A stretch of DNA of 64,000 bases from Lindgomyces ingoldianus (lineage: Eukaryota > Ascomycota > Dothideomycetes > Pleosporales > Lindgomycetaceae), in assembly GCF_010093535.1 (NCBI RefSeq), contig NW_022985176.1, positions 814,665 through 878,664 on the forward strand, given 5' to 3'. Shown piece by piece: positions 49,294 to 60,858 of the stretch (the stretch's first letter is position 1; the number at the start of each line of letters is the position of its first letter). Below the pieces are notes generated by a model. The model made no database searches and was not told where the DNA came from. It saw only the letters and a program-made list of their open reading frames with translations. Position numbers and translations under genes: made by a program.

Positions 49294-51522
49294 TCAAAAG
49301 TGAATTAAAGAAGCCTTGAACGCCATATCGACGTCCTTTATTCGGAAGCCAGGGGAGCGACCCAGGCAAACTCCATGTTTAACTATTTCTGTTCAGAACG
49401 TCAGCGACGGCTATACATGCAATAAAAGCGGAGGTCTTACCATCAATCAGCTTGCTAACGTCGAGCCAGGCTGCCCGCTTCCGCTTCTGCTTTACAACTG
49501 GGAGAGGCTCAAATTCTAAACCCGTCAGATCCAGCCCCAGATTCGGCATGTCGCCGAATCCGCTGGTGCTAAAACCGGTCATTGTAGTACCATTCAGACC
49601 AACGTCGAAGCCAGGAGCCAAATCAAGACCAAGCGGCTGGTCAAAATAAGTAGCAGAGTCGATATCGTTAAACTTAGTAGCGAAGTCATTGAAGTTGCTC
49701 ATGCCCATGTCAAGACCGAAAGGTGTCTCAGAACGGATGAAAGATGTGCTACCTCGTCCGGATAGTGGGTCGCTAATGCTGGTTCCCGGTGTGCTTTGGC
49801 TAGAGAGAGTTTCTGCAGTCGTTGTTGATGAATTGCTCAACACGGGACTCTGAGACGGGTACATCCCGCCGGCACCCGACAGATCAAGGCTCAAGTTGAC
49901 GCTCTTTGAGTAAGATAGGCTACTAAGTCCTGCAGGTGCTTCCTCTTCCTCTTCAACAAAGACTTCAGTGAACGTGTCTTGAGGGTTAATGACACAGCCC
50001 TTCTCAGATTCAAGATATCCTTGGACATCGTGGCCGTCGAACCATTCGCCCTCAAAGCCGGTAAGGTCGATGTCAAGGTCGTGTGTCTGTGAAGGATATG
50101 TAGTGTTCTGCGCACGTATCTTTTGCATCGGTCCAACTTTCCTCACCGTCCAAGAATTGGGTACAGGTATTATATTTCCTTGAGAGTCTTTCCTAGGGTA
50201 GTGCGTGCCTGCACCGCCGAGGTGGATGAATGGCGTGTCGTAAGAGTCCAAGTCCTCATGTATTCCACGCGCTAACAATAGCTTGAACTTCTCTCGTAGT
50301 TGATCTACGGTCATATACGGTAGAGATAGTTTGAAGACGTAGTTGAGTGCGGCTGGTCGCAAAGTTGCTGAGCTCAAGAGGTGAAAGCCACATTCCAGAG
50401 CAGCACGGGTAAGGCGACGGGCAAAAGTCGTCTCCTGTTGACTATAGGTGTAGATTGGTGCCGGCGTTTTGGTAGATAGACTCGGAAGTAGTGGCGGGGA
50501 GTGCAGTCTTGATAATGGCGGAGTCAGTTCTGGGGAGGGGATGTTGACAGAGTAGATCTGTGGGTTGGACTGATACTGAGAGCAGTCTCGTGTCAGGAGG
50601 TCAACCAAGCCAAATGGAAGCTGCTCCGAGCTAGTGTTGTTGTGGAGATGGGTTCTTGACTGATCCGAGACCTGACCAACCGTACCAGCACCAGGTCGCA
50701 TTCGCATAAGGCTTTTTTCTCTTCCAGTCGTCTCATACGGCGAACTTGCCATAGGAGGAAAGTAGGTACTATGCCCATAGTTTCCTTGGTGGGGAGAGTT
50801 CGTATCCGCAGACGTGGGAGATTCTGCGGATACAGTCGCAGAGTAACCCCACCCTATATCTGTATGCGTTCCTAGCGTTGACAGGTTAGCATCATGAGTT
50901 TGGGTTTGTTCCCTAGACGCTAGTGCTGATGAAGTGGCCTTGTGCAACTCAGTCGCTGGATCAAGACCAGCTTCTCCGGTCTCCTCGTCCCCTTCATGAT
51001 TTCTTTCAGAAGCAGCAGTCTTAGCAAGAGTGAACAAGCTCTCTGCCACATTTTTCAGTTCCTGGCCTAGCCTAGGATTTAAACGAAGGATCCCTGATTT
51101 GAGAGCGGATTCGTTAAAACTTAGGAAAGATTTGTTCATCTCCTCAATGATAGACTGAAGCTGACCATTCTGTTGCTTCAAGGAGGATATTGTTGTTTCC
51201 TTTCGTTGCCGATAAGCCCGCTGCGCAAGCCGGATCTGCGTGCGACGACGCTAGAAAAACTGTCAGTTTGATATAAGCTAAACATAAGATTTCATGGTAG
51301 AATGTTTTCAGCTTCTTCTTAGAGTGGGGATATAGTACATGATGATGAATAGAGCAATGCTCAGACTGACATGGTGGGGGAACTACTTACATCGGCGGCC
51401 GTCGCATCCTGAGTATCCACTCTTGGCCGTCCTCTAGCCTTCTTGCTACCACCTTCCTCACCCCCACCGATCTTTGAGCGCTTTCTAGAAGGAACTTGTC
51501 CCTCGCTTTCTGAGGATGTCAT
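49294..51522 (-). CDS. bZIP transcription factor with atypical basic region
   Basis: Minus-strand exons are 51522-51391, 51250-49441 and 49388-49294, giving 678 aa. A basic N-terminus (RKRSKIG, KKARGRPRVD) leads across intron 1 into the bZIP basic region RRRTQIRLAQRAYRQRKET and a leucine zipper (ISSLKQQNGQLQSIIEEM). The position usually held by the invariant Asn is Ile, as in a known class of fungal bZIPs with TQIRLAQRAYR. A second conserved region at about residues 300-375 (ECGFHLLSSATLRPAALNYVF, LPYMTVDQLREKFKLLLARG) and the tail WLDVSKLIDEIVKHGVCLGRSPGFR are typical of this class. Intron 2 gives that tail; without it the frame ends in unrelated residues. Target genes are unknown. Confidence 0.87.
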
Positions 51523-52425
51523 TTCTGGTGTTGGGATGTCGTCCAGGGACGTGACGGCGTTTCAGCTTCGACGAAACCTTCGGAACCAACGCAAGTACGG
51601 AGTAGAAATGTGAAGTTTGCCCCCGCCTCAAGACGACAGGCTGCGAGGTGACGCAGGTCGTGAATAAAAGGCAAAATGACCTCCAAAGCGCGGGCGGCTT
51701 TCCGGCTTAGAAGAGTCCAGAGTGGTGTCAGGGCTACGAGGCACAAACCCCTCTTGTTCAACAGGGCTAGCTAGCTTGGTAAGCCACAGCGCATTGAACC
51801 GAGCGGCACCAGCTTACTCAAGCCTCTCGTATGTTGAGAATGCGAGGGACCAAAGGAGCATGCGGTCGATGCCGCTCAATGGGATCCCTCCAGGGCCTTG
51901 AAATGAACCAAGTTAGGGAGCGTCAAGCTTGATTTCTAAGACAACCGGCAGGCTTTTTGAGTGTGTAATGGCGATAAAGACAGCCGCGGCATGACTGTGC
52001 CTTATCGTAGAACAAATGGAATTTGGCTGCTCAATGTGTGCGCTTTTGCGATTACTGAACAACCGAAGCCTGCTAGTCAGAGGATTCCTCACGCCTCCCA
52101 AGCTGGAGCTGAAGCCCCATTCACGTGGCACGGGACTCTCCGTCTTAGCATCTAGACACAGGAAAGTTTAAAAAACCCTTGTGCATCGATGCCCTTGTGT
52201 GAAGGACTAAGACTCTTCCATAGGCTTAAGGGACCATTTACAAGGATAATTGCAACAGATCGGCTTTGGGACTCTCATTCACGAAACTGCAGGTACATCC
52301 CTCCACGACGGTAGATAGCCAAACCATGGCTCCTCTCCTGATTCAATCCTCGCATCCTTCACATCGCTTCCCGAGTACTCCTCCAATTCTTATAACTTCT
52401 GTTACTCAATCCGAGTTTCCATGCG
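51523..52425. other. Intergenic region upstream of the bZIP gene
   Basis: Promoter of the bZIP gene and flank of the PAF-AH relic. No gene recognised. Confidence 0.5.
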
Positions 52426-54410
52426 TCACCACTCAATTATCCCTTCTTCATCCGGCTTGAAGAGCATCCATATCTCGTCTCCTGATTTAAACACCCCGCC
52501 CGCTTGTTTTCTTTTAAGCTCTCGTAAGAACTTAGAGAGCAAGCGAGCCCTAAACTAATCAGGAATCTTATGCCTGCCTGCTATTAATTCGTCCTCAGGT
52601 TTACATTCGTCTGGAACTTTCTTCGAGGGCGTCCATGTATAAGAGGTGGTGATGATAGACTTTCCAGCTACTTCAGTCACATCTTTGAGAAACTCGAGCG
52701 ATGCGCTGTCGCAACACTATTAGTACTTCGGGAACTTCATGGATGGACGGATCCTTACCTGATGTTCAGATCGACCGCTCGTTGCGGATTCACAATTACT
52801 TTCAAGAAGAAGGAGCAAAACGTGGGAATACAATGGCGAAGAGTCGGACTGTTATACATGCACCGAGCCTCACACGGTACAAAGGTATGCTAGTGCACCC
52901 TCCTCCCTCGCCTTGTTCATCAAAGACACGACCCCATCAAAGCATCTGAGTTGATGCAAGCAGTAGTGCATGGATTTTATGGTGTGGATCGTCCTTGGGC
53001 GGCTTGATTGGAGCACTGGGCGGACCTGAGAGGCGATGGCCAACCACACAGGAACTAAACTTGCCCTCAGAAGTTGTATATTATACCTGTCTGGACGCAT
53101 CTGAAGCGATCCGCGTTCCTCGAAATTTCTACTACAGCAGCGGCACCAAAGGAATGGCCCGTTGTTGTCACCCTCCCACAGTGGAACCTATCCTTCCACA
53201 TGAACCAATCGACACCTTCCAGTCCCCAAGAAGTGGAGCCAATGTAACCCTCGCGTCGCAAATTTTGCTAGGTCACGTAGGCTCCTTTCCCTTTGCAAAT
53301 ATTGCAAATATTGCAAACCGCGCGATATGCGTCTCTGTTTAGGTAGAACGGAGCTCATCATCGACGCCTCCGTCGTTCAATGGAATGGACTAGTATCTCT
53401 AAGATTATTTGTTTAATCAGAATGCTGCTTTCCAGGCTACGGATCCTTCATCATTAGGCTTTTCGGGAATGTTCTCACTTTCAGAAATATATATCCCTGG
53501 CCCTGTCAGATTTTCCGCTTCATGTGTGAATGGACTGGGAAGAAAGGTTCACAATTCTGTCGTATCCCTTCTTCTTCTCTTTTCGTGGTGTTCCACACTG
53601 CTCCGTTTTTCTCTCTTGTCCATATCCCCTTCATCATCTTTGCCCTGATTGGCTAAATTCCGAGGCCCTGAACCATTTCAGTGCTCGAAAGCGCACACCA
53701 CAAAGCAGTAGCTGACAGATTCTCCACACATACTTGAATACGTCGTACGGTCGCCTCCAAGCCCATGGCTAAAGAACAGAAACAGAAAGTGAGTTCTTCG
53801 ACATCCCCCGGTGTTGGAGGTCCTTGTTAGTTCTTGATCTTGTAACCCACGTGTCGCCAGTGTGTGGCTGGTGGTGAGTTATGAAAGGCTCGCATTTTGT
53901 AAACATTGTCGTTCCCGCAAACCAACACGAGAGCGATTGGACCTAGACTATCGGCACATCACCCATACACTTTTGCAAGTTCGATCCTGCGACGTAAAAG
54001 CCAAGTTTCTCAGGACCATATATCCCCTCCCCGAATCTTTATCAGCACCTAATCTAAGTGTGGCCGGATAATACAGCGTGAAAGGGACGGGTTCTAGTCT
54101 AAGGATAATGGACGCCGTTGCGGGTGATGTGTGAAAAGGTTCTCGGGTTTGGAACGGAGACTTCTATATCCATTGACTCAACACTGTATGGACCGGAATA
54201 TGGGGGCAGATGGGCTTTCCGAAAATCCAGTGCCTTTATCGTGAACTGTACCTCCACATCTGCATTGATTCTTTTGGGATTCTGAATAAGAAGATCAACT
54301 TTGGTCAAAAGGTAGCGTCTACTGCTAAAAGGAAAATAGCCTGTCGAACTGTCCACATCTACTGCTGTTTCCTCTCTTAGACTAGGTCCTCTCGTATCCG
54401 TCTTCAAAGT
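52426..54410 (-). pseudogene. Degenerate platelet-activating factor acetylhydrolase gene (PAF-AH II family)
   Basis: Fragments of one protein appear in the right order on the minus strand but in different frames. LPPYSGPYSVESMDIEV (N-terminal block) is in 54407-54099, then VPFTLYYPA just downstream, FSHGLGGDRTTYSS near 53750, and VVCAFEH|stop|NGSGPR with TGA at 53678-53680. The catalytic-serine motif GHSFGAA is at 53139-53159, and APIKPPKDDPHHKIH near 52990. FDGVVSLMNKAREEGALAY is followed by two stops; SASLEFLKDV and GDEIWMLFKP lie at the end. Some breaks could be introns, but the stops inside conserved motifs and the missing residues after the serine elbow (YNF|stop) cannot be removed by plausible splicing. 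The family hydrolyses short acyl chains from phospholipids. The remnant is recognisable along nearly its whole length, so the loss looks fairly recent. Confidence 0.85.
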
Positions 54411-54802
54411 CAGCTAACTACCACATTAGATTGCCGTAAGCCAGTCATGCATTATAGCCGATTGTGGAGATCTCGGATATTGTATAGGCTACTAATGCTT
54501 GAAGGAAGCAACAGTACAATACCGGGAAGGACTTAGTGGACATCATCAAATCCATGCAGACTTTCGTAGTTGCGTATTTTAATTCAGACACTTCTTAGAA
54601 TCACGACGTGGTTTTCATCCTGGGTATCTTAATTGCCAAGAGCGCGAAAGCTATTCAGGGGACTCTGGTTTGGTAGCCCGTGCTTCAAAATAATATAGTC
54701 CAAGTATGAGATAACTCTAAAATCTACCTAAAACTCCAGTATTAAATTGTCGCTATAGGAGTAACTTCAATCTTTAGGTCACCCAACTCTCGAAGGCACA
54801 TG
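54411..54802. other. Intergenic gap between PAF-AH relic and 7TM gene
   Basis: AT-rich sequence of about 390 bp without a recognisable gene. Confidence 0.5.
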
Positions 54803-56527
54803 TTACATCGCACCCTCATGATAATCGACATGTCTCATATCCCATGCCCTTGTTTTCTCGATAATCCTTACACCACTCTCCCCACTCTCCTCTGAGTATC
54901 TCGTGTAAATATGATCGCTTTGAGAACTCCCATTCCCCGACATCGGGCTCCCTGATCTTACTTTTGACATAAAAGCACTGAGATCTGGGCGCAACTCTTC
55001 CGGTGGAGGCGGTGGTCTTGGTGGCGGTGGCGACTTCAGAGATCTTGGTTTCGAGGAATGTGAGGACGCGGGTGCAGATTCGATGTCCGCAAGTGGCTGC
55101 TTTACTAATCGACCGAAGTTATCTTTAACGAAAACTTGAACGCCGCTTGAGGAGCGGATATGGTGCGCGATAGTGAACTTCGGATCAGGAGTCGGGGATA
55201 CACTTGATTGGGTTTTGCTCAGGCGTTTGGAACTCCCGTTTCCCGAACCTTGCTTGCTATTGTTGGACAAAGGCTGCATGTTGTAGCTGTTGTATCCAAA
55301 TGTCGTCCCAGTAGTGTGCTTCCCGAGAGAGGCACTGAGCATGCCGGTGGTGACGTTGTCCATGAATGGTTTGAGGGCAGGGCTGCAGGCCACAATGACG
55401 GAGAGGGTGGAGTGGCATTGCGTTAAAATACCGTACGGGATGCTGTCAAATGCAGGGTCTGCGGTAACGAACTTGGTGAAGAAGATCAGTCTGAGAATGG
55501 ACATGGCAATGAGTCTAGTGAGTACGAATATGTGAGTAGGTTACGCAGTCTTACTAATGGAAGGTGTACAATTAGGAAATACATACACGGAACGAAGTGT
55601 GAATATGAAAATGACAACGGCTTTCTTGCTCGGTGCCATCTGCAAATCCCACACGATGTGGATTGGTAAGACGACCATAACGAGATCAGTCAATACATCC
55701 ACAGCCCCTACGGATATCCAGAATGGCAGCTATGTTAATGTTCAGCTTGAAATGAATTAGAAAGAGGGACTCGAGGGACTCACAAGAGGGATGCATTTCC
55801 CTGTGAACACTTCCCACGGACGTGGTAGTTCACACTGAAAAGAGACACCGAAAGTTGCCGCAGTCGTCCAGCATATGATAATGCCGCTGAGTGTCACGAC
55901 AACAACTTTGTGCATCCTTGCACAAGCCAAGCGGGAGAGGAACATAGCGATTGAGAATTTTGAGACGCCAACTGTCAAAACGTAAAGAATTGTGGCCACA
56001 TACATATCCTATATACACAAATTCTGCTCAGTGAATTCGCATTTGCAGTCAAAGGATATAATCATACCTTCTGTATGTGACTAACGTCCCCAAAAGCCAG
56101 CAGGTAGGACCTCTTGCCAAGACCAGAGTTGACTGCAAAAGAGATTGCAATAGTACTTCCAATAGCGAAGGCCTTGTCGCGTTTGTTAGTACGCTCTAGA
56201 CAATATTCGACGTTAGGAGTTTCAAAATCTCTTGTAAGGCTACTGCATACAGGTTCTATGTTGTACCATGTGAAGATGCGCATCCTTGGAGACTCACCCC
56301 AGCAATGACAATGAGAACATCGTCCGTTCCTGGCATGTGTTGCGTAGTGAATCGTACGGTCAATCTAGCGGTAGTGAAAAGTACCTTAGATCGTTAGCCG
56401 ATATATGAAAGAGTGGTGGGGTTAATGTATGTACCAGCGTGCAAGATAGAAACCATGCAGTCATCGTCAACAGAGCACCATGGTCGTCTGAAGTGATAGC
56501 TGCATGTCTCGACCCTTCTGAAGTCAT
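54803..56527 (-). CDS. Seven-transmembrane rhodopsin-type (PTH11-like) fungal membrane protein
   Basis: Six minus-strand exons, 56527-56435, 56384-56298, 56172-56068, 56008-55784, 55729-55587 and 55514-54803, give 454 aa. All junctions close in phase; intron 2 has a perfect TACTAAC branch site. Seven hydrophobic segments are seen: WFLSCTLVLFTTARL, VLIVIAGAFAIGSTIAI, VATILYVLTVGVSKFSIAMF, VTLSGIIICWTTAATFG, LPFWISVGAVDVLTDLVMVVLP, VVIFIFTLRSVLIAM and IPYGILTQCHSTLSVIV. LPIHIVWDLQM in the fifth helix and the conserved Asp-x-x-T-D are typical of the fungal integral membrane rhodopsin-domain family that includes the non-CFEM PTH11-like GPCR candidates. The cytosolic tail (about 190 aa) is Ser/Pro-rich with a polyproline run. 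Ligand and role are unknown. Confidence 0.87.
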
Positions 56528-57630
56528 ATCCCTCAATTGGGAAGGATCCTCTACAATTGTAGTGCGCTTGGTGTTCTAATGCTGAAGACAGTAAGGAGAG
56601 AAGAGACCGTAGAACGACTAAAATTCCGAAGTGCACATGAATAAAGGCTCGCTTGAGGCAAAAGAAAAAGGGTAATGTTCTTCAAGCCATAACGGACGGC
56701 AGCCAGAAATAAGCATGCCAAAATCTGTCGAAGCCGTCTGCACTAGGAATCACTAAAATTCTACCCTCGCACACCAATCCTACTCTTCCCTTCCGGTTTC
56801 AAAGCTAGATACCGCCAAGCCGTAAGAGTTCGAGGCAGATTGTCCAAGGACACGAGACGACCCACGGCTCCATGGATGTTCAGCCTTTGATATCAACAAA
56901 GTAAGCAACAAAAGCCTAGGGTACCCTCAACGCGGCATGCATCATCCCCAATATCACAAATGGCTTCCCCACAGATAAAGTAATTGTTGTGGAGCTGTGA
57001 GCCACAATGAAGCCGTGTTACAGTCTGGGGATATCCTGCGACACCTGGCAGTACAAAAGAAAGCCATGGAGCTATCATGAGAATCTGAAGGTATGAAATC
57101 GCTCAAACTCGTGATTGTCGTTGGGATGCGCTCGCTCGACTGGTAGAAGCGAATACTTGAGATTCCCTTGTGAGTTCGAGTTGAAGCCAAACTAGCCAAC
57201 AGACTTGGGAAACAGGGCTTATCCCGGGACGCTGGATGTATGTCGGATATTTGGGAAGTCGGTGTAACCTCCATCACGTTAATATTACTTTTTGGTGAGA
57301 TGAAGAAGGTTGATACGAGGGTGAGGCTTGCGCATTTATTTGAATGCCTGGGCCGGTCCGTAATGCAGTCGGAAGCTAAAATGGCATAACGGAAACCGGG
57401 ATTCTGGTCTCAGAGAACCCTTGGTCGCCCAGACTCAAAGCAGCAATCAGAGCGCATGCCATGGCTTCCGAGTTATCGCAATTCTTTGACATTTAAAAAG
57501 GCAAAGTTACTTTTATGAATCAAACCCGTAGTTCAATCTCTGAATCCTGCATACATACGTACTGGGCAGATCACTTCTCCCCAACAGACCCATCACCTTC
57601 AGTAATATTCTCCCCTTTGTTGCTCTCGCA
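56528..57630. promoter_or_regulatory. Divergent region 7TM gene / permease
   Basis: 1.1 kb upstream of both genes. Only short unsupported ORFs were seen. Confidence 0.45.
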
Positions 57631-59786
57631 ATGGCGCTATCTAAGGACGCACTTGAAAATACTTCAGAATTCGTCAAAGGAGCGTCTAGTGCCCATGATG
57701 ATGATGTCAATCTCTCCGCTTTGAGTACAGATGAGAGGGATATGCTCCGAATGGGAAAGCTGCAACAAACAAGAGTTAGTGCAACTTCGACGAAACCGGC
57801 AATGTTGCTCATCTACGGCAGAGAAACTTCGGGCTACTCCCATTACTCGGCTTCACAACCATCATGTTGAACTCCTGGGAATCCGTGTTTCCGTAAGTTC
57901 TGATCCAAAATAGATGTGGAAGGTTAGCGACTGATCAGGAATGAAAGGTTCTTCCGTAAGTTGAACAAATGCAGTCCAGAAGAAGGCTGACACAAAGTGG
58001 TGACTGGGTTCCTAAATGGTGGCGGACCGACACTAATCTACGGCTATATTTTCTGCTTCTTTGGGTCCTTGACAATGTGTGCTTCCATATCTGAGATGGC
58101 TTCCATGTGCGTATGCCAGAGAGCATGCACTCGCGATGACTCCGACAAAGGCCCGAATTTCATCGCTCCCCCCGCTCTTTCCGGGCCAAACCTTGAGCAT
58201 CTGCCGCTAATCTGGATGACAGGTACCCGACGTCGGGAGGCCAATATCACTGGGCAGCCTTGCTTGCGCCTCCAAAATGGAGCAAATTCCTGAGTTGGTT
58301 AACAGGTAGGACTGATCTCAAATCATACCACAATGCTCGTCTTCCACCTACTCAAGTTTTGCTATGTCACCAAGAAAGGGAAGAATTATTTCGCTAACTT
58401 AAGTCTGCTTGCGATAGGTTGGGTGTCCGTACTTGGTTGGCAAGCCGGTTGCGCCTCAGGAACTTTTCTGGGAGGCACAATTATTCAAGGACTTCTTGTG
58501 CTCAACAACCCCTCGTACGAGTACCAGCGATGGCACGGAACGCTGATACTGTACGCTGTGTTACTTGTTAGTGTCTTTGTTAACACAGTAGCCATTAGAA
58601 TCCTCCCAGCCTTGGAAGGGATTATTCTGATCCTTCATGTGCTCGGGTTTCTGGCAATTCTGATACCTCTTGTGCATCTTGCTCCACAATCTCCGGCTCA
58701 GTTTGTCTTTGCGACATGGTCCAACGGGTCCGGTTACGATGATGGACTATCTTGGTTTGTCGGATTACTGACAAGTTCTGTTCTCTTCATTGGTACGTCG
58801 AATTGATTCCCGTGAACGCCGTTGGTTAATCTCAAGACAGGCTTCGACGGAGCGTGCCACATGGGTAAGTCGAATCTTTTGGTCAAGTTGTTCGCTCCTC
58901 ATTCCATTTAGCCGAAGAGGTCAAGGACGCTTCTATCAATGTGCCACGGAGCATGTTCTTTACTATATTCCTCAATGGCGCCCTTGGATTCGCGATGATA
59001 ATTGCAATCCTGTTCTGCATTGGCGACGTCGACAATGCTTTGGCAACCCCGACTGGATATCCTTTCATCGAGATTTTCCGGAATGCCACGCAATCGACTG
59101 CTGGTGCAACAGCTATGACTTCCATATTGATCGCATTAATAATTTTTGCAACGTTCGGTTATGTAGCATCTGCGTCTCGTCAGTTATGGGCCTTCGCACG
59201 TAAGTGATTGCCTTGAGCAAGGTTCCTTACGGCAAGAACAATCTGACTAGGACATAGGCGACCAAGGCCTCCCCTTTTCGAACGTCATTGCTAAAGTAAG
59301 TAAAAGCTCAAGGTCCAATGACAACAATGGCGTTAACTGAGGCAGGTTGATGGTCGATGGGCAATTCCGCTCTGGTCTATTGCCTTAACCGCACTGATTA
59401 ACTCCTTGTTAGCGTTGATTAACATCGGGTCGACCGTGGCCTTTAATGCAATTGTTTCGTTGGTGGTTGCCGGTCTCTTCTCAAGCTACGTTATCACGAT
59501 CAGTCTGATGATCCGAAAGAGACTCACAGGGGAGGATATTCCGTTTGGCCCTTGGAATATGGGAAGATGTGGTCTTGTAGTCAATGTGTACGCGTTGCTG
59601 TACACAATTATCGTCACTTTCTTCTCCTTTTTCCCGCCGGCTACTCCGGTAACAGCAATGACGATGAATTGGTCGTGTGTCGTTTATGGGGGTACCGTCA
59701 TCTTCGGGCTCATATTCTGGGTGACACGCGGACGCCATCAATGGCAGGGACCTCTCATGGACAGGCACTTTGCTGAGCAAGCGTAA
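57631..59786 (+). CDS. Amino acid/choline-type permease (APC superfamily)
   Basis: Ten exons, 57631-57774, 57822-57892, 57948-57955, 57998-58106, 58223-58305, 58418-58792, 58841-58864, 58912-59199, 59258-59295 and 59346-59786, give 526 aa. Exon 3 is only 8 nt (codes PFFL with its neighbours) and is needed to keep frame between NSWESVFP and VTGFLNGGGPTL. Family motifs: RRNFGLLPLLGFTTIMLNSW (TM1), EMASMYPTSGGQYHW (after TM3), GFDGACHMAEEVKDASINVP (TM6/7 loop), and SRQLWAFARDQGLPFS. About twelve helices are expected. Relatives carry GABA, choline or other amino compounds into fungal cells; the substrate is not known. The N-terminus has an acidic DDDVNLSALSTDERDM segment. The 24-nt exon 7 is also unusually small. 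Confidence 0.87.
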
Positions 59787-60263
59787 ATTCCATAGACGGT
59801 ATGCCAAGTGGGACCATTTTGGAGAGGGGAAGATCTCTTCTCGAACAGAACCTCTTTGGGGCACACGTTGTGGAAATAGACGCGGAGTGAGATACCCGAA
59901 AATATCCTGCTAAACAGAAGTAATTACAGTGAAAATTCCGTGCTGATGGCCATTCCCCCTCCCTCCTCCCTGACCGCGTAGACTTGGCATGAAGAAAGCC
60001 AGGGCGCACTTGCTAATGTGAATGTGGAACGAATTTAGATAGAAGCTGTATTCGTATGACTTCGCTCCCAAGAGGGCTAGGAAGATAGGTAAAAAGACGA
60101 TATAGGAGGTAGAGTTCAGGTTTGCTAGAACGGGAAAGAGGGGTATAAAGTAGCAGGGGTACACTGATTTAGTGTTCCCAGTGTTCGCTTAGGAATTTCG
60201 GGGAAGAGCCAAACTGCACGTGAACTTCACCAACCTCCAAAAGCTGTCCCTCAGTCGCACAAT
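59787..60263. other. Intergenic region permease / slx9
   Basis: About 480 bp between two plus-strand genes. No gene recognised. Confidence 0.5.
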
Positions 60264-60858
60264 ATGAAAATGGTCAGTCTTTGTCTACTGGAACGCAATG
60301 TATCAGACAGTGTATTGACTAAGGTCATAGGCCCCAATAGCCGGGAAGAAGCGGACCTCGGTTCGTGCGAAGAGAGCCAGAGCACCCAACCTGCTCGCCA
60401 GTCGAACAAGCCTTCCTCCATCAAACGAGCCGCTCTTTCCTCCTTCTAAGAAAGACAGGCGAAGCGTAAAGCACTCTATCTTTGTAAGCAAAATCGAGAA
60501 GTCGAGTTCCAAAACGAAAAAGCGGAGGAGGCCCGACAGAAAGCTCGTGGCCAATCTCGAATCTCTCGCCGACGCTCTGCCGGACCTGGACGAGGAGGAG
60601 GAGAAGACCGAGGTTGTTATTGGACAAGCCAAGATTCAACGAAAGAGTCTGAAGAGCCGTCCAGGGGCAATGAAGCGGAAGGAGAAGCTCGAGAAGCTCG
60701 AGAAGGATCGTTTCAATAAAAATTTGGCGCAGATGGCTGTCCGCACGACTGGCGCAGGGACTGTGTCAAATGGTGCCTCGCTTGTGAATCGTTGGGCGGC
60801 ACTGAAAAGCCACGTTCAGAGCACAATGGAAAAGAAGCCAGAATTCATGAAGGCGTGA
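60264..60858 (+). CDS. slx9: Ribosome biogenesis protein Slx9
   Basis: Exons are 60264-60272 and 60331-60858, giving 178 aa. Exon 1 codes only MKM; splicing (GTCAGT...CATAG) gives MKMAPIAGKKRTSVRAKRAR. Conserved Slx9 features follow: KKRRRPDRKLVANLESLADALPDL, SLKSRPGAMKRKEKLEKLEKDRF-type helix (about residues 120-145), then ASLVNRWAALKSHVQSTMEKKPEF at the C-terminus. The protein is strongly basic throughout. In yeast Slx9 is a nucleolar/nuclear factor of pre-40S particles involved in ITS1 processing and export. Role here is by family. Confidence 0.87.

Noticed and set aside
52426..54410. RIP as the cause of the PAF-AH decay
   Set aside because: Some stops fit C-to-T change, but frameshifts are also present and no intact copy is available here to count mutations.
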